A DNA stretch of 40,200 nucleotides, taken from Paludibacteraceae bacterium. GTDB taxonomy: Bacteria; Bacteroidota; Bacteroidia; Bacteroidales; Paludibacteraceae. A program made the translations under genes and the position numbers. The stretch is taken from the NCBI GenBank assembly GCA_905233415.1, contig CAJOEX010000017.1:1-40200 (forward strand), written 5' to 3'. Shown one piece after another: positions 1-6,506 of the stretch. The notes below the pieces were generated by a model. That model was not told the origin of the DNA. It searched no databases and was given only the letters and a program-made list of their open reading frames with translations. Position 1 is the first letter of the stretch. The number at the start of each line of letters is the position of its first letter.

Positions 1-155
1 ATAGTCTTAACACTCACATGCAATAATGCCGCCAATTCCTCACGCGTGATCTTCGGATTCTGCTTAATGAGCGCAGTAATGTCTTGAGGGACACCTTGAA
101 GGACATCTTGAAGGACACCTTGAGGGACATCTGTCTCTTGACTTGCCACAAACAC
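1..155 (-). pseudogene. C-terminal winged-helix fragment, Fic- or AlbA-type protein (runs off left edge)
   Basis: The minus-strand frame is open from a TAA at 177-179 to the left edge; the first possible start in it is GTG at 153-155. The translation has a Val-Pro/Leu-Gln-Asp/Gly repeat followed by a helix-turn-helix-like stretch containing ITREELAALLHVSVKT. This pattern is common at the C-terminus of Fic proteins and of AlbA_2/RecG-like ATP-binding regulators in Bacteroidetes. It follows directly, in another frame, the N-terminal Fic-like fragment at 157-348. I read the two as remains of one gene that lost its catalytic middle. A separate small DNA-binding protein starting at GTG is possible. 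The gene end lies outside the window. Confidence 0.45.
83..130 (-). repeat. Four tandem 12-bp units coding VPQG/VLQD-type repeat
   Basis: Four consecutive copies of CTTGARGGACAY (plus strand) occur with a 12-bp period. They stay in frame and encode a four-residue unit, Val-Pro/Leu-Gln-Asp/Gly, as a linker before the winged helix. Such short in-frame repeats are prone to copy-number change by slippage. Confidence 0.75.
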
Positions 156-156
156 G

Positions 157-348
157 TTAATCTCGGATTGCTGGTTTTATTTCCTCGTAAGGACCAACTA
201 AATAATTCTCATACTGCTTTCCTTTATCATCAAGCGACATCGCAGTAGAGTGCGTGATGATAGAATACAAGTAGAATTTCTTGTAGTCTATCTGCTGGTC
301 GATGCTTAAGGCTCGGTAGCGTTCTATGGTTTGCAGTATATCAGCCAT
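157..348 (-). pseudogene. Fic family protein, truncated N-terminal fragment
   Basis: From the ATG at 346-348 the protein begins MADILQTIERYRAL and continues with YKKFYLYSIITHSTA. I recognise this as the N-terminal helical part of Bacteroidetes Fic proteins, where HSTA normally leads into an IEGS-type inhibitory motif. Here HSTA is followed by unrelated residues and the frame stops at 157, so about 63 residues remain. The HPFxDGNGR catalytic motif of Fic AMP-transferases is absent. An in-frame ATG at 385-387 exists, but it lies only a few bases after the predicted transcription start, so the internal ATG is preferred. A good promoter (398-429) still precedes it. The fragment cannot be an active AMPylase. 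Confidence 0.5.
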
Positions 349-397
349 ATTGATATTGTTTAGCGATTGTCTTTTTACTTTGCACACAAAATACGTG

Positions 398-429
398 CAA
401 AGGTACTAATTTTTTTGAGATAATGCAAA
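398..429 (-). promoter_or_regulatory. Bacteroidetes-type promoter of the Fic-like remnant
   Basis: Reading the minus strand, the -33 element TTTG (426-429) is separated by 20 nt from the -7 element TACCTTTG (398-405). This matches the Bacteroidetes sigma-ABfr consensus TTTG and TAnnTTTG. Transcription would start near 391. Confidence 0.65.
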
Positions 430-506
430 TTTTTCTGCACTTTGCAAAAGATTTAGTGTTTTTTACTCATGTTTCATCAACATAGCTCTTATACTCCGTG
501 TGCTCC

Positions 507-780
507 AGCTTGTTCCCTTTTATGCATCAAAGGGAACAACCTTATACGCATACAACCTATAGTGTATTCCTCTTAATAGGGCACAGCTTGTTCCCTTCTT
601 CGCATCAAAGGGAACAACCCTCATCCCACCATATACTATGCACCATACACATATTTTACACACTCTTCTCCGTGCTCCAGCTTGTTCCCTTTTATACACC
701 AAAGGGAACAAGTCAGTACAACTTATTCCTTCTTACGTATGCCTCAGCTTGTTCCCTTTTTTACCTCAAAAGGGAACAAC
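507..780 (-). repeat. Array of four hairpin-forming palindromic repeats
   Basis: This fills the gene-free stretch from 388 to 788. Four imperfect copies of one palindrome occur, with arms TTGTTCCCTTT and AAAGGGAACAA around a 7-10 nt loop. The arms are at 510-520/529-539, 588-597/608-617, 682-692/701-711 and 749-760/768-779. On the minus strand each copy reads RTTGTTCCCTTTGRTG, then a few variable bases, then AAAGGGAACAAGC, so the loop gives all copies the same orientation. Copies 1 and 3 share more flank (AAGCTGGAGCAC). Centre spacing is irregular (about 78, 94 and 68 bp), and the intervening sequences differ in length, unlike CRISPR. A fifth copy sits upstream of the adjacent gene (1263-1292). 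No transposase lies nearby. The function is unknown. Confidence 0.85.
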
Positions 781-788
781 CTTACACG

Positions 789-1247
789 TTACTTTCCCAA
801 TAATTCGTTATATAGATTCAAACCTTTGGCTGTCAATTTATATGTTTGCTCAGGCTTGTTGGGAGAACCCGGATAAGACATTGTCACGTAACCCTGTGCA
901 ACAGCCGGCTTGAAATAATTGTAAATAAAGATTCTCCGGCTCTTTTGCTTCAAACCTAATTCTTCTACTATCTGGCGGCGAGGCAACGAAGACTTGCCTA
1001 TAACCTGAACCATCTTGCGTACACGCAAATCAACATCCGTTCTGAGAAAAGGACGATTACCACTTTCTCTGTCATTTACTAGTCCTGCTGCAGTAAGGTC
1101 TATGCACACGTGACACGATTTCAATCCTTCCTGCACATCCGGACTGTCACTACTTAATACTACTTGATGCCCGACCTTTTGCAAAGCAGACATAATCTCC
1201 GGAACGAATTTCTTGTTCGCGCGATTCTCTCGAATTAATATCTTCAC
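789..1247 (-). CDS. Small winged-helix DNA-binding protein, function unknown
   Basis: This 152-residue protein starts at GTG (1245-1247); an in-frame TAG lies just upstream and the next Met is residue 19. Residues ~1-65 form a short alpha/beta-looking N-terminal part that I do not recognise. Residues ~75-150 look like a winged helix: a helix region around LPRRQIVEELGL, a long recognition-helix region, and a C-terminal TYKLTAKGLNLYNELL like the end of MarR/Fic-type wHTH modules. The gene has its own promoter (1306-1337) and a ~60-nt leader containing one copy of the palindrome, with four more copies starting 10 nt beyond the stop codon. This suggests that the protein or its mRNA interacts with the palindromes, possibly by autoregulation; that is inference. 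No enzymatic motif is visible. Confidence 0.7.
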   Translation of the reverse strand: MKILIRENRANKKFVPEIMSALQKVGHQVVLSSDSPDVQEGLKSCHVCIDLTAAGLVNDRESGNRPFLRTDVDLRVRKMVQVIGKSSLPRRQIVEELGLKQKSRRIFIYNYFKPAVAQGYVTMSYPGSPNKPEQTYKLTAKGLNLYNELLGK

Positions 1248-1262
1248 GGCTTGCTATATGGC

Positions 1263-1292
1263 TTGTTCCTTTTCCAACATCAAAGGGAACAA
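1263..1292 (-). promoter_or_regulatory. Fifth palindrome copy in the leader of the winged-helix gene
   Basis: On the minus strand, arms TTGTTCCCTTT (1282-1292) and AAAAGGAACAA (1263-1273) flank a short GATGTTGG loop. The right arm has one G fewer than the array copies. It lies between the predicted transcription start (~1300) and the GTG start at 1247, where it could act as an operator or an mRNA hairpin. Confidence 0.7.
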
Positions 1293-1305
1293 GTCAAATC
1301 GGGCG

Positions 1306-1337
1306 CAAAGGTACAACATTTTTCTCTTATATACAAA
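1306..1337 (-). promoter_or_regulatory. Bacteroidetes-type promoter of the winged-helix gene
   Basis: Reading the minus strand, TTTG (1334-1337), a 20-nt spacer and TACCTTTG (1306-1313) match the consensus. The predicted start near 1300 gives a ~50-nt leader that contains the palindrome. Confidence 0.7.
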
Positions 1338-1404
1338 AAAATCTGCATTTTCGTGCAGATTTATATAGAAACGCCATGTAGCGAGCGTCAATAAACGCCT
1401 TTTG

Positions 1405-1464
1405 TATGTCCTTCTGTTTTCCGTCAGTAAGTAACGCCCTGTTTACGCTACTGGGAGCGGTTAT
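1405..1464 (-). repeat. ~60-bp direct repeat, copy A (downstream of dinD-like gene)
   Basis: This copy matches 2382-2449 over about 60 bp with scattered substitutions and small indels. Shared blocks include TATGTCCTTCTGTTT and CCGTCAGTAAGT (plus strand). On the minus strand it can fold CGCT...AGCG and CGTTA-CTTAC-TGACG stem-loops. It begins next to the stop codon of the dinD-like gene. Confidence 0.75.
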
Positions 1465-2349
1465 TTAGTTTTTCTTGTCGTCGTCTTCGAAAGGTAGTTC
1501 TTCAGCTTTGGTTTCCTCAATCGGTTTAATGTAATCCGAAGCTTTGTTTGGAGAAATAATACTACGTCCAAGACCCTTTTCAATATTCTCACGCGCTGCG
1601 CGCGCAGCGTCACCGCCTTTTTTAGCCACTTTCTTATTTGCCTCAACACCTTTGGGATTATATTACTTCGAGAACTCTGTCGTTGCTGCTTCTGCCAATG
1701 TGTTGAGCGCCAACTCCAAATTGGTCATATTGTCTTGAAGGTTTTCCTTCTTCAGCCCTTTAAATTTCTTATATTCTCCTGTCGTTTTACCGCTCCACGC
1801 TTTGGTGATAATATCCGTCAAAAGCGCAAATTCGCGACCTTCTTGTACTCCACCGCGTTTCCATTCATCGGTTAACTCCTTGCGGGTTTCGATAGATTTC
1901 ACGCGTTGGTTAATCCAGTTCTCTCCGTAGCCCAATCGGCGATAGTCATTAATGGCCTGTTGTATAGATAGTTCCGGATCTTGCAATTGGTCGATTCGCT
2001 CGCTTCCGATTTGTGCCAACCATTGTTTTAATGGCTCGGCTTTCTTAGAGGGAATAGACTGAATAATACGTAGAAGTTGTTCCATATCAGCTACGTCTGT
2101 TGCACGATTCTTGCCATCAGAAGCTGGCAATTTCAACTGTTTACAATTTGTAATCAGTTCATTTGCACCCTCTTGTTTGAGACGCTTTTTAAGTACCGCC
2201 CAATATACAGTTGCACCGCGGGCATTGGGCTGGTCGGTTAATACTTGCACGACATCCGTGACGGAGATATAGTATTTCTGCTCTTCGTCATCCCAAACAA
2301 TACGTACTTGTTTGTCATCAAAAGCCTGTATTTTCAGTTCACGTGACAT
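1465..2349 (-). pseudogene. Bro-N/DinD-like protein with in-frame TAA
   Basis: The reading frame codes ~294 residues if the in-frame TAA at 1663-1665 is read through. The first 228 residues contain a Bro-N-like region (VRIVWDDEEQKYYISVTDVV) and the DNA-damage-inducible protein D pattern (LPASDGKNRATDVADMEQ, then SIPSKKAEPLKQWLA). After the TAA the same frame continues with YNPKGVEANKKVAKKGGDAA and an acidic tail ending KAEELPFEDDDKKN, which is the conserved DinD C-terminus. A single nonsense change therefore splits an otherwise intact gene. The 228-residue product might still be made. Roughly 60-bp direct repeats flank the gene on both sides. DinD-like proteins are linked to the SOS response and RecA in other bacteria; the role here is unknown. 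Confidence 0.75.
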
Positions 2350-2381
2350 AGATAAACTTTTATAATTCCGCTTCTTTTCTA

Positions 2382-2449
2382 TATGTCCTTCTGTTTCCCG
2401 TCAGTAAGTGACGCCCGTTTTTACGCTGTGGGGCAGCGGTCCTGTTTTA
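2382..2449 (-). repeat. ~60-bp direct repeat, copy B (upstream of dinD-like gene)
   Basis: This is the partner of 1405-1464, in the same orientation. On the minus strand it contains CGTCA-CTTAC-TGACG and CGCTGCCCCACAGCG stem-loops. The stems survive although their bases differ from copy A in places, which hints at selection on structure. It lies 33 nt before the dinD-like start codon. Confidence 0.75.
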
Positions 2450-2504
2450 CGTCATGGATGGGACGATTAGTTTATTTTGTTTTTATCTCAAAAACGATCT
2501 AATC

Positions 2505-2633
2505 CTACAAGCGACTCTCGTAGGCTGCGTGCATTTGTTTGTGGTGCTGAATTTCCCATTCGTAGTCAATTACATGGCTCGCGGCTTCTGCTATATACCG
2601 CATTGCTCTTTGGTCATTTTCTTGTGCTGACAT
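2505..2633 (-). CDS. Small hypothetical protein, 42 residues
   Basis: The ORF runs from ATG (2631-2633) to TAG (2505-2507). The product begins MSAQENDQRAMRYIAEAA, continues SHVIDYEWEIQHHKQMHAA, and looks like one soluble amphipathic helix. A consensus promoter (2655-2687) lies just upstream, which is the main reason to believe it. It precedes direct repeat B and the dinD-like gene and may share their transcript. I do not recognise a family. An opposite-strand frame covers the same bases but has a hydrophobic, unlikely translation. Confidence 0.45.
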   Translation of the reverse strand: MSAQENDQRAMRYIAEAASHVIDYEWEIQHHKQMHAAYESRL

Positions 2634-2654
2634 TATTTTTTCAATTTTGCGCTG

Positions 2655-2687
2655 CAAAATTACTACTTTTTTTTTGACATATGCAAA
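2655..2687 (-). promoter_or_regulatory. Bacteroidetes-type promoter of the 42-residue ORF
   Basis: Reading the minus strand, TTTG (2684-2687), a 21-nt spacer and TAATTTTG (2655-2662) fit the consensus. No other good promoter was seen before the dinD-like gene, so it may drive both. Confidence 0.6.
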
Positions 2688-2775
2688 TAAATTCTACTTT
2701 TGTCGATATTTTATTTCTTTTGTCTCGCGTACTCCACGGGATGTTTTCTTTTAATCAAAAACAACATTCCTCTCC

Positions 2776-3204
2776 TTATTTTCTGCGGGGATAGAGGGTA
2801 CGGATAAGTTCGTCATAATTGGATTTGAAAGCGAACACATCTTGCAGGGACGGATAGTTCTGCGGATCTTCGCAATAGGCATGGGCATACAGCAGGAAAG
2901 CCAGACGGTTGTCATCAAACGAGAAGAGCGATGCTACGCGCGCCAAATCGTCCGTGCAGAAATGACCGAGGGTAACAGCCAGTTTGGCGATTTCCAGTTT
3001 CTTGTCTTCAAACGATTGTTGTCCTATGACCTGCAGCGTCATCGATAGTTGCTCCGCTGTGGCGCAGGTAATATGACGTTCGGGACTATGACCATGTCCG
3101 TGTTCATGTCTGGGGCCATGTTCGGGCTCGTGATGACGAGGCGGCTGAGCCGTCATCCCGGCAGCCATCGTTGCTGCCAACAGGAGTAAAAAGAATTTTT
3201 TCAT
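2776..3204 (-). CDS. Secreted DUF4476-domain protein
   Basis: This 142-residue protein has a clear signal peptide (MKKFFLLLLAATMAAGMTAQ). A His/Pro/Glu-rich segment follows (~20-45, with HEPEHGPRHEHGHGHSPERH), and then a DUF4476-like helical domain from ~50 to the end. That domain carries the typical FEDKKLEIAKLAV, LFSFDDNRLAFLLYAHAY and FKSNYDELIRTLY blocks. DUF4476 occurs in Bacteroidetes exported proteins of unknown function. The His-rich part could bind metal such as zinc or copper; this is inferred from composition only. A short ORF ends 34 nt upstream and may share its transcript. Confidence 0.85.
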   Translation of the reverse strand: MKKFFLLLLAATMAAGMTAQPPRHHEPEHGPRHEHGHGHSPERHITCATAEQLSMTLQVIGQQSFEDKKLEIAKLAVTLGHFCTDDLARVASLFSFDDNRLAFLLYAHAYCEDPQNYPSLQDVFAFKSNYDELIRTLYPRRK

Positions 3205-3238
3205 AATATCAGTTTTTTTATTTTTAATTTGTCGGGCC

Positions 3239-3361
3239 TTATGGCAAATCCGGGTGATAGATAATCGAACCTTCTTGCTTACGGTAATGTAGAAACATGG
3301 TCATATAAACAGGGGCATATAGTACGTTTCCCTTCACCGAAACATTCCCATTACTAAGCAT
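3239..3361 (-). CDS. Possible small protein upstream of the DUF4476 gene
   Basis: This 40-codon ORF from ATG (3359-3361) encodes MLSNGNVSVKGNVLYAPVYM and then a short basic/aromatic tail ending YHPDLP. The frame is open much further upstream, where it holds three KNGQ/INGQ-like repeats, but that longer frame runs through the tRNA-Pro gene, so a shorter start is required. It lies between a candidate promoter (3492-3523) and the DUF4476 gene. There is no recognised family, and the ORF could be spurious. Confidence 0.3.
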   Translation of the reverse strand: MLSNGNVSVKGNVLYAPVYMTMFLHYRKQEGSIIYHPDLP

Positions 3362-3491
3362 GATAGCACGACGGATGTAGTATTCTGCATTCGTCAGTTG
3401 TCCGTTTATGCAATAGAAAATGTGTGTGTGTTGTCCGTTTTTCCAACGTGTTTTGTGCTTATTCTGTCCGTTTTTCCAAAAAAAGACGCTG

Positions 3492-3523
3492 CAAAAGTAC
3501 TGCTTTTTATTGATATACGCAAG
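3492..3523 (-). promoter_or_regulatory. Candidate promoter upstream of small ORF and DUF4476 gene
   Basis: On the minus strand TACTTTTG (3492-3499) is a good -7 element. The -33 position holds CTTG (3520-3523) at 20-nt spacing, one base off the TTTG consensus. Confidence 0.45.
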
Positions 3524-3612
3524 AAAATAGCAAGATTTTGGACAAAATAATGCATTCATAACATTAAAAAAGAACAACGGCGCACGATAGTGATGCACCG
3601 TTGGTTGTTTTG

Positions 3613-3686
3613 TCGGGATGACAAGATTTGAACTTGCGACCTCCGGTCCCCCAGACCGTTGCGCTACCGGACTGCGCCACATCCCG
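3613..3686 (-). tRNA. tRNA-Pro (GGG)
   Basis: The 74-nt cloverleaf has an acceptor CGGGATG pairing with CATCCCG, a D-arm, a T-arm with a TTCAAAT loop, and an anticodon loop CTGGGGG giving anticodon GGG. The first anticodon-stem pair is A-G, a mismatch; the other four pair. No CCA is encoded. It has its own promoter at 3705-3736. Confidence 0.9.
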
Positions 3687-3704
3687 TCGTTTTTTAAAAG
3701 CGTG

Positions 3705-3736
3705 CAAAGGTACTGCTTTTTTCTGAACCCTGCAAA
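3705..3736 (-). promoter_or_regulatory. Promoter of tRNA-Pro
   Basis: Reading the minus strand, TTTG (3733-3736), a 20-nt spacer and TACCTTTG (3705-3712) match the consensus, 18 nt before the tRNA 5' end. Confidence 0.7.
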
Positions 3737-3752
3737 TTTTTTTGCAAAAATA

Positions 3753-6503
3753 TTACTTTTTCCTTGTTTGTGCCGGTTTATTGGTCTTTTTTTGAGCCTT
3801 TTGCAGGAATTGCTCATAATCTTCAACCGAGAACGTAGCGGGAATAAGCTGGTAATTCTCCTCTGTGATGCACAGCGGCTTTACCTGCAATTCCTTAAAG
3901 AGCGATTGCAATTCCGCATTCTTCGCAGTCAAGCCAAGATACCAATCCGTTTCGCCAAGATTCTCATAACCGGAAATTCGCAATGCGCAGCCGTTCTCCC
4001 ATACAGGCATCTTCTGCAAGTCGAAATCCCGAATCAAGAACTGCGAGAAATTGAACAATGCCACCTCATACAGCAGTTTGTTCAACTTGGACTCGTCCGC
4101 TTCCGGCAAGCATAGCAATATCAAACTCGTTGTATTCGTCTCCGGAGAGAACTGCTTCTCACTTGTATCTTCGGACGGTTCTTCGCTCTGCTGACGCAGT
4201 TCGCTCAAATCGGATTTCATAGCACCTTTCTGACTTTCCATACCCTGCCCCATCATCGCCAGCATGTCTTTCGCCATAGCTGACAATTCGCTTTCCGGAT
4301 AACGGTTGACCATTTCGCGCAGCGCATCAATAAAGGCATTCTGTCCGTCCGTACGGGCAATCGCCACGGCGTTCAGGAAGAGGAAACGCGGCATCAACGG
4401 CGACAAGGGATAATGCTCATCGGCATAACGTTTATTGGCTTTGACGGTCGCAAACTCACTCTTGCGATACGCGTTATAGGTCGCTTCATAAACCGAATCC
4501 TGTTCCTGCGCCATACGTTGGAGCTTCTCGAAATAATCAGGCTGGGAAACAATGCGGGCTTGGTCAGCATCAGGCCAACGGCGCATAATCTCCTGCTTAT
4601 AACGTTCCGCAGCAAGCTTGTCATCGTTTTTGAGCGCTTGGAGATACTTCATGTAATAAAGGTCAAGGAGTCGCGGTTCCTGCGGGAAACGGCGTTCAAA
4701 TTCAGCAAAGGTTTCGTCTGCAAGTTGTTGGTCCTCCACCTTGTCCTGATAAATATATATAAGGTCGTAAAGTGCGTCTGCAATGAGGCTGTCGGAAAGG
4801 GCAAGGTCTTCCGGCGTTTTAGGAATCTGCTGCAGATAATACTCGGGCTTGTGAATGTCGGTTTCCTCCACCACTTGGGTTGAATCGGCGGGAGTATCCG
4901 AACTTTCCAACGATTCGGAAGAGTCGGAAGAATCTGTTATGTTTTCGCTGCTGAAAGAAGCCGAAACCGCCTTGCTGCGACGGCGCCAGTTGTCTTCAAG
5001 CGCACGGTTGCCCCATTGTTTGGTAAACGCCTGTTTTCCGGAACGAATGAGCTGCGTATTGTAGAAATACCAGTCTGCCGCAGCACCGCCTCCACCGCCA
5101 AGCATATTCCGTGTATCCACGCTTTGGAGACCTTCATTTTCCGCTTCACGCTGTGCGAGCTGCTCCTTTTCAGCGGCTTCTTTTTCAGCTTGGATAAGGT
5201 CTTCGATTATCTTATCAACCACTTGTCTTTGTTCCTCGGGCGTCATTTTGGAGAGCCGCTGGAGCGAATCCTGCAACTGCACGACAGACGAAGCGGCAAT
5301 CAGTTCGTCCAAGACCGCAGAACGTTTCTGCAGACGGTCGTAGTCTTCGCTCTCGGAAGAAATGATGGTAACCGCCTCCTGGTAACAAGGTTGTGCCGGT
5401 TCGTATTCACGACGGTCATAGTAGAGGTCCCCCGCTTTGATAAGAACAGCCGCTTTGTCCGGTCCGGCTTTGGTGCTCTTTTCAATGGCAAGCGCATAGT
5501 TCTCCAAGGCTTTGGCAGTATCACCTGCCGCCAAGTAAATATTGCCGATAGCACCATATATACAATCCAACTGGTCCTTATGCTTCGATAGTTTTGCCAT
5601 CTTTTCCAACGTTTTGACGGCTGACTTTCCCTGCAAGACGGCGAGATTTATCCGAGCATTGAAATCCATCGCCGGAACAGGCGCCAAATGGATACACTTC
5701 TTGTATGCATCGGCAGCCTCTTTATTTTTGCCTTCTGCCTGGTAGAGTTGCGCCAAAACATAGTAGAATCGCGGACGATGGACATTGCGCTTCTCGTCCG
5801 GCAAAGCCAGTTTGACGAATGGAATCGCCTCGTGATATTGTTTTCCTTTGAGAAGCACATCCGCTTTAGCGGAAGAATACTGTGATGCATTTTTGCGGCT
5901 GAGCGCGTCAATATTCGCCTTGTTGAGCATATCTTCCGCCTCATACTGCCAGCCCATTTCGGCATATGCACGCGCCATCCACAGTTGGCATCGTGCCACT
6001 ATTTCCGGGTCGTTCTCATAGTGCTTGATGACATAGCTGAACGTTCCTATACTGCCGAGGAAATCGCCTTTGCTGAACTCCGCTTCGCCCAAACGAATCC
6101 AGACTTTGCCCATCTGGTTGTTGAACTCTTCCAGTTGCAGCCATAGTTTGTATTTCGGGTCGTTCCGTTTCTTCGGGTCCGGTTTGGGTTTTGCTTTGAT
6201 GGAGTGCAGTTTGATGCATTTGCGGCATTTCTCAATCGTCTTGTCCATCTGTGAGGTTGCCGCTTCCGCGGCTTTATGGTCGCTGACAGGATAAAGCGGG
6301 ATAATGGTTGAAAAATCATCCTCGTGGGCTTTGATGGTCGCACGCTGTCCTTCCTCAAATGCGATGTTGCCGTTGAAGAAGATGTTGTATTTTACCTTTG
6401 TCTGGTGGAATGAGCGGTTGGCAGCCGTGTTCTTCTGGGTAGAACAGCCGCCTGCGACAATCGCCAAGGCGATGAAAAATATGAATATTTTTCTATTTGT
6501 CAT
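3753..6503 (-). CDS. porW: PorW/SprE-type type IX secretion TPR lipoprotein
   Basis: This 916-residue protein starts with a lipoprotein signal (hydrophobic segment, then AIVAGGCSTQ, Cys20). The segment KVKYNIFFNGNIAFEEG follows, characteristic of the PorW/SprE family (compare the family's YNxYFNGNxAYxEG). Residues ~130-420 hold several TPR-like helical repeats. A Ser/Asp/Glu-rich linker lies near 510-550, and further TPR-like helices run to a Lys-rich end. PorW (Porphyromonas) and SprE (Flavobacterium) are periplasmic outer-membrane lipoproteins needed for type IX secretion and gliding. Its presence fits the secreted proteins with sorting tails in this window. The gene starts 3 nt after tsaB and is probably co-transcribed with it. 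Confidence 0.85.
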   Translation of the reverse strand: MTNRKIFIFFIALAIVAGGCSTQKNTAANRSFHQTKVKYNIFFNGNIAFEEGQRATIKAHEDDFSTIIPLYPVSDHKAAEAATSQMDKTIEKCRKCIKLHSIKAKPKPDPKKRNDPKYKLWLQLEEFNNQMGKVWIRLGEAEFSKGDFLGSIGTFSYVIKHYENDPEIVARCQLWMARAYAEMGWQYEAEDMLNKANIDALSRKNASQYSSAKADVLLKGKQYHEAIPFVKLALPDEKRNVHRPRFYYVLAQLYQAEGKNKEAADAYKKCIHLAPVPAMDFNARINLAVLQGKSAVKTLEKMAKLSKHKDQLDCIYGAIGNIYLAAGDTAKALENYALAIEKSTKAGPDKAAVLIKAGDLYYDRREYEPAQPCYQEAVTIISSESEDYDRLQKRSAVLDELIAASSVVQLQDSLQRLSKMTPEEQRQVVDKIIEDLIQAEKEAAEKEQLAQREAENEGLQSVDTRNMLGGGGGAAADWYFYNTQLIRSGKQAFTKQWGNRALEDNWRRRSKAVSASFSSENITDSSDSSESLESSDTPADSTQVVEETDIHKPEYYLQQIPKTPEDLALSDSLIADALYDLIYIYQDKVEDQQLADETFAEFERRFPQEPRLLDLYYMKYLQALKNDDKLAAERYKQEIMRRWPDADQARIVSQPDYFEKLQRMAQEQDSVYEATYNAYRKSEFATVKANKRYADEHYPLSPLMPRFLFLNAVAIARTDGQNAFIDALREMVNRYPESELSAMAKDMLAMMGQGMESQKGAMKSDLSELRQQSEEPSEDTSEKQFSPETNTTSLILLCLPEADESKLNKLLYEVALFNFSQFLIRDFDLQKMPVWENGCALRISGYENLGETDWYLGLTAKNAELQSLFKELQVKPLCITEENYQLIPATFSVEDYEQFLQKAQKKTNKPAQTRKK

Positions 6504-6506
6504 TTA

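Noticed and set aside
520..711. Minus-strand ORF through three palindromes coding VVPFDAKKGTS-like peptide repeats
   Set aside because: The frame changes between copies and is closed by stops in copies 1 and 4, so the palindrome does not encode a conserved peptide. The resemblance to protein-coding palindromic elements is not supported.
507..780. CRISPR array
   Set aside because: Repeats are palindromic, imperfect and only four, the intervals vary from about 30 to 60 bp with shared flank similarity, and there are no cas genes.
498..913. Plus-strand ORFs over the repeat array
   Set aside because: Low-complexity translations that arise from the repeats; no promoter, no family resemblance, and one overlaps the winged-helix gene.
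507..1292. Integron attC sites
   Set aside because: The arms begin GTTCCC and end GGGAAC, not GTTRRRY/RYYYAAC, and no integrase is seen.
2477..2677. Plus-strand 66-codon ORF
   Set aside because: Antisense to the better-supported 42-codon ORF and its promoter; the translation is an unlikely mix of basic and hydrophobic runs.
3239..3826. 195-codon minus-strand ORF
   Set aside because: It runs through the tRNA-Pro gene and its promoter and into the 3' end of porW; only the last 40 codons might be real.
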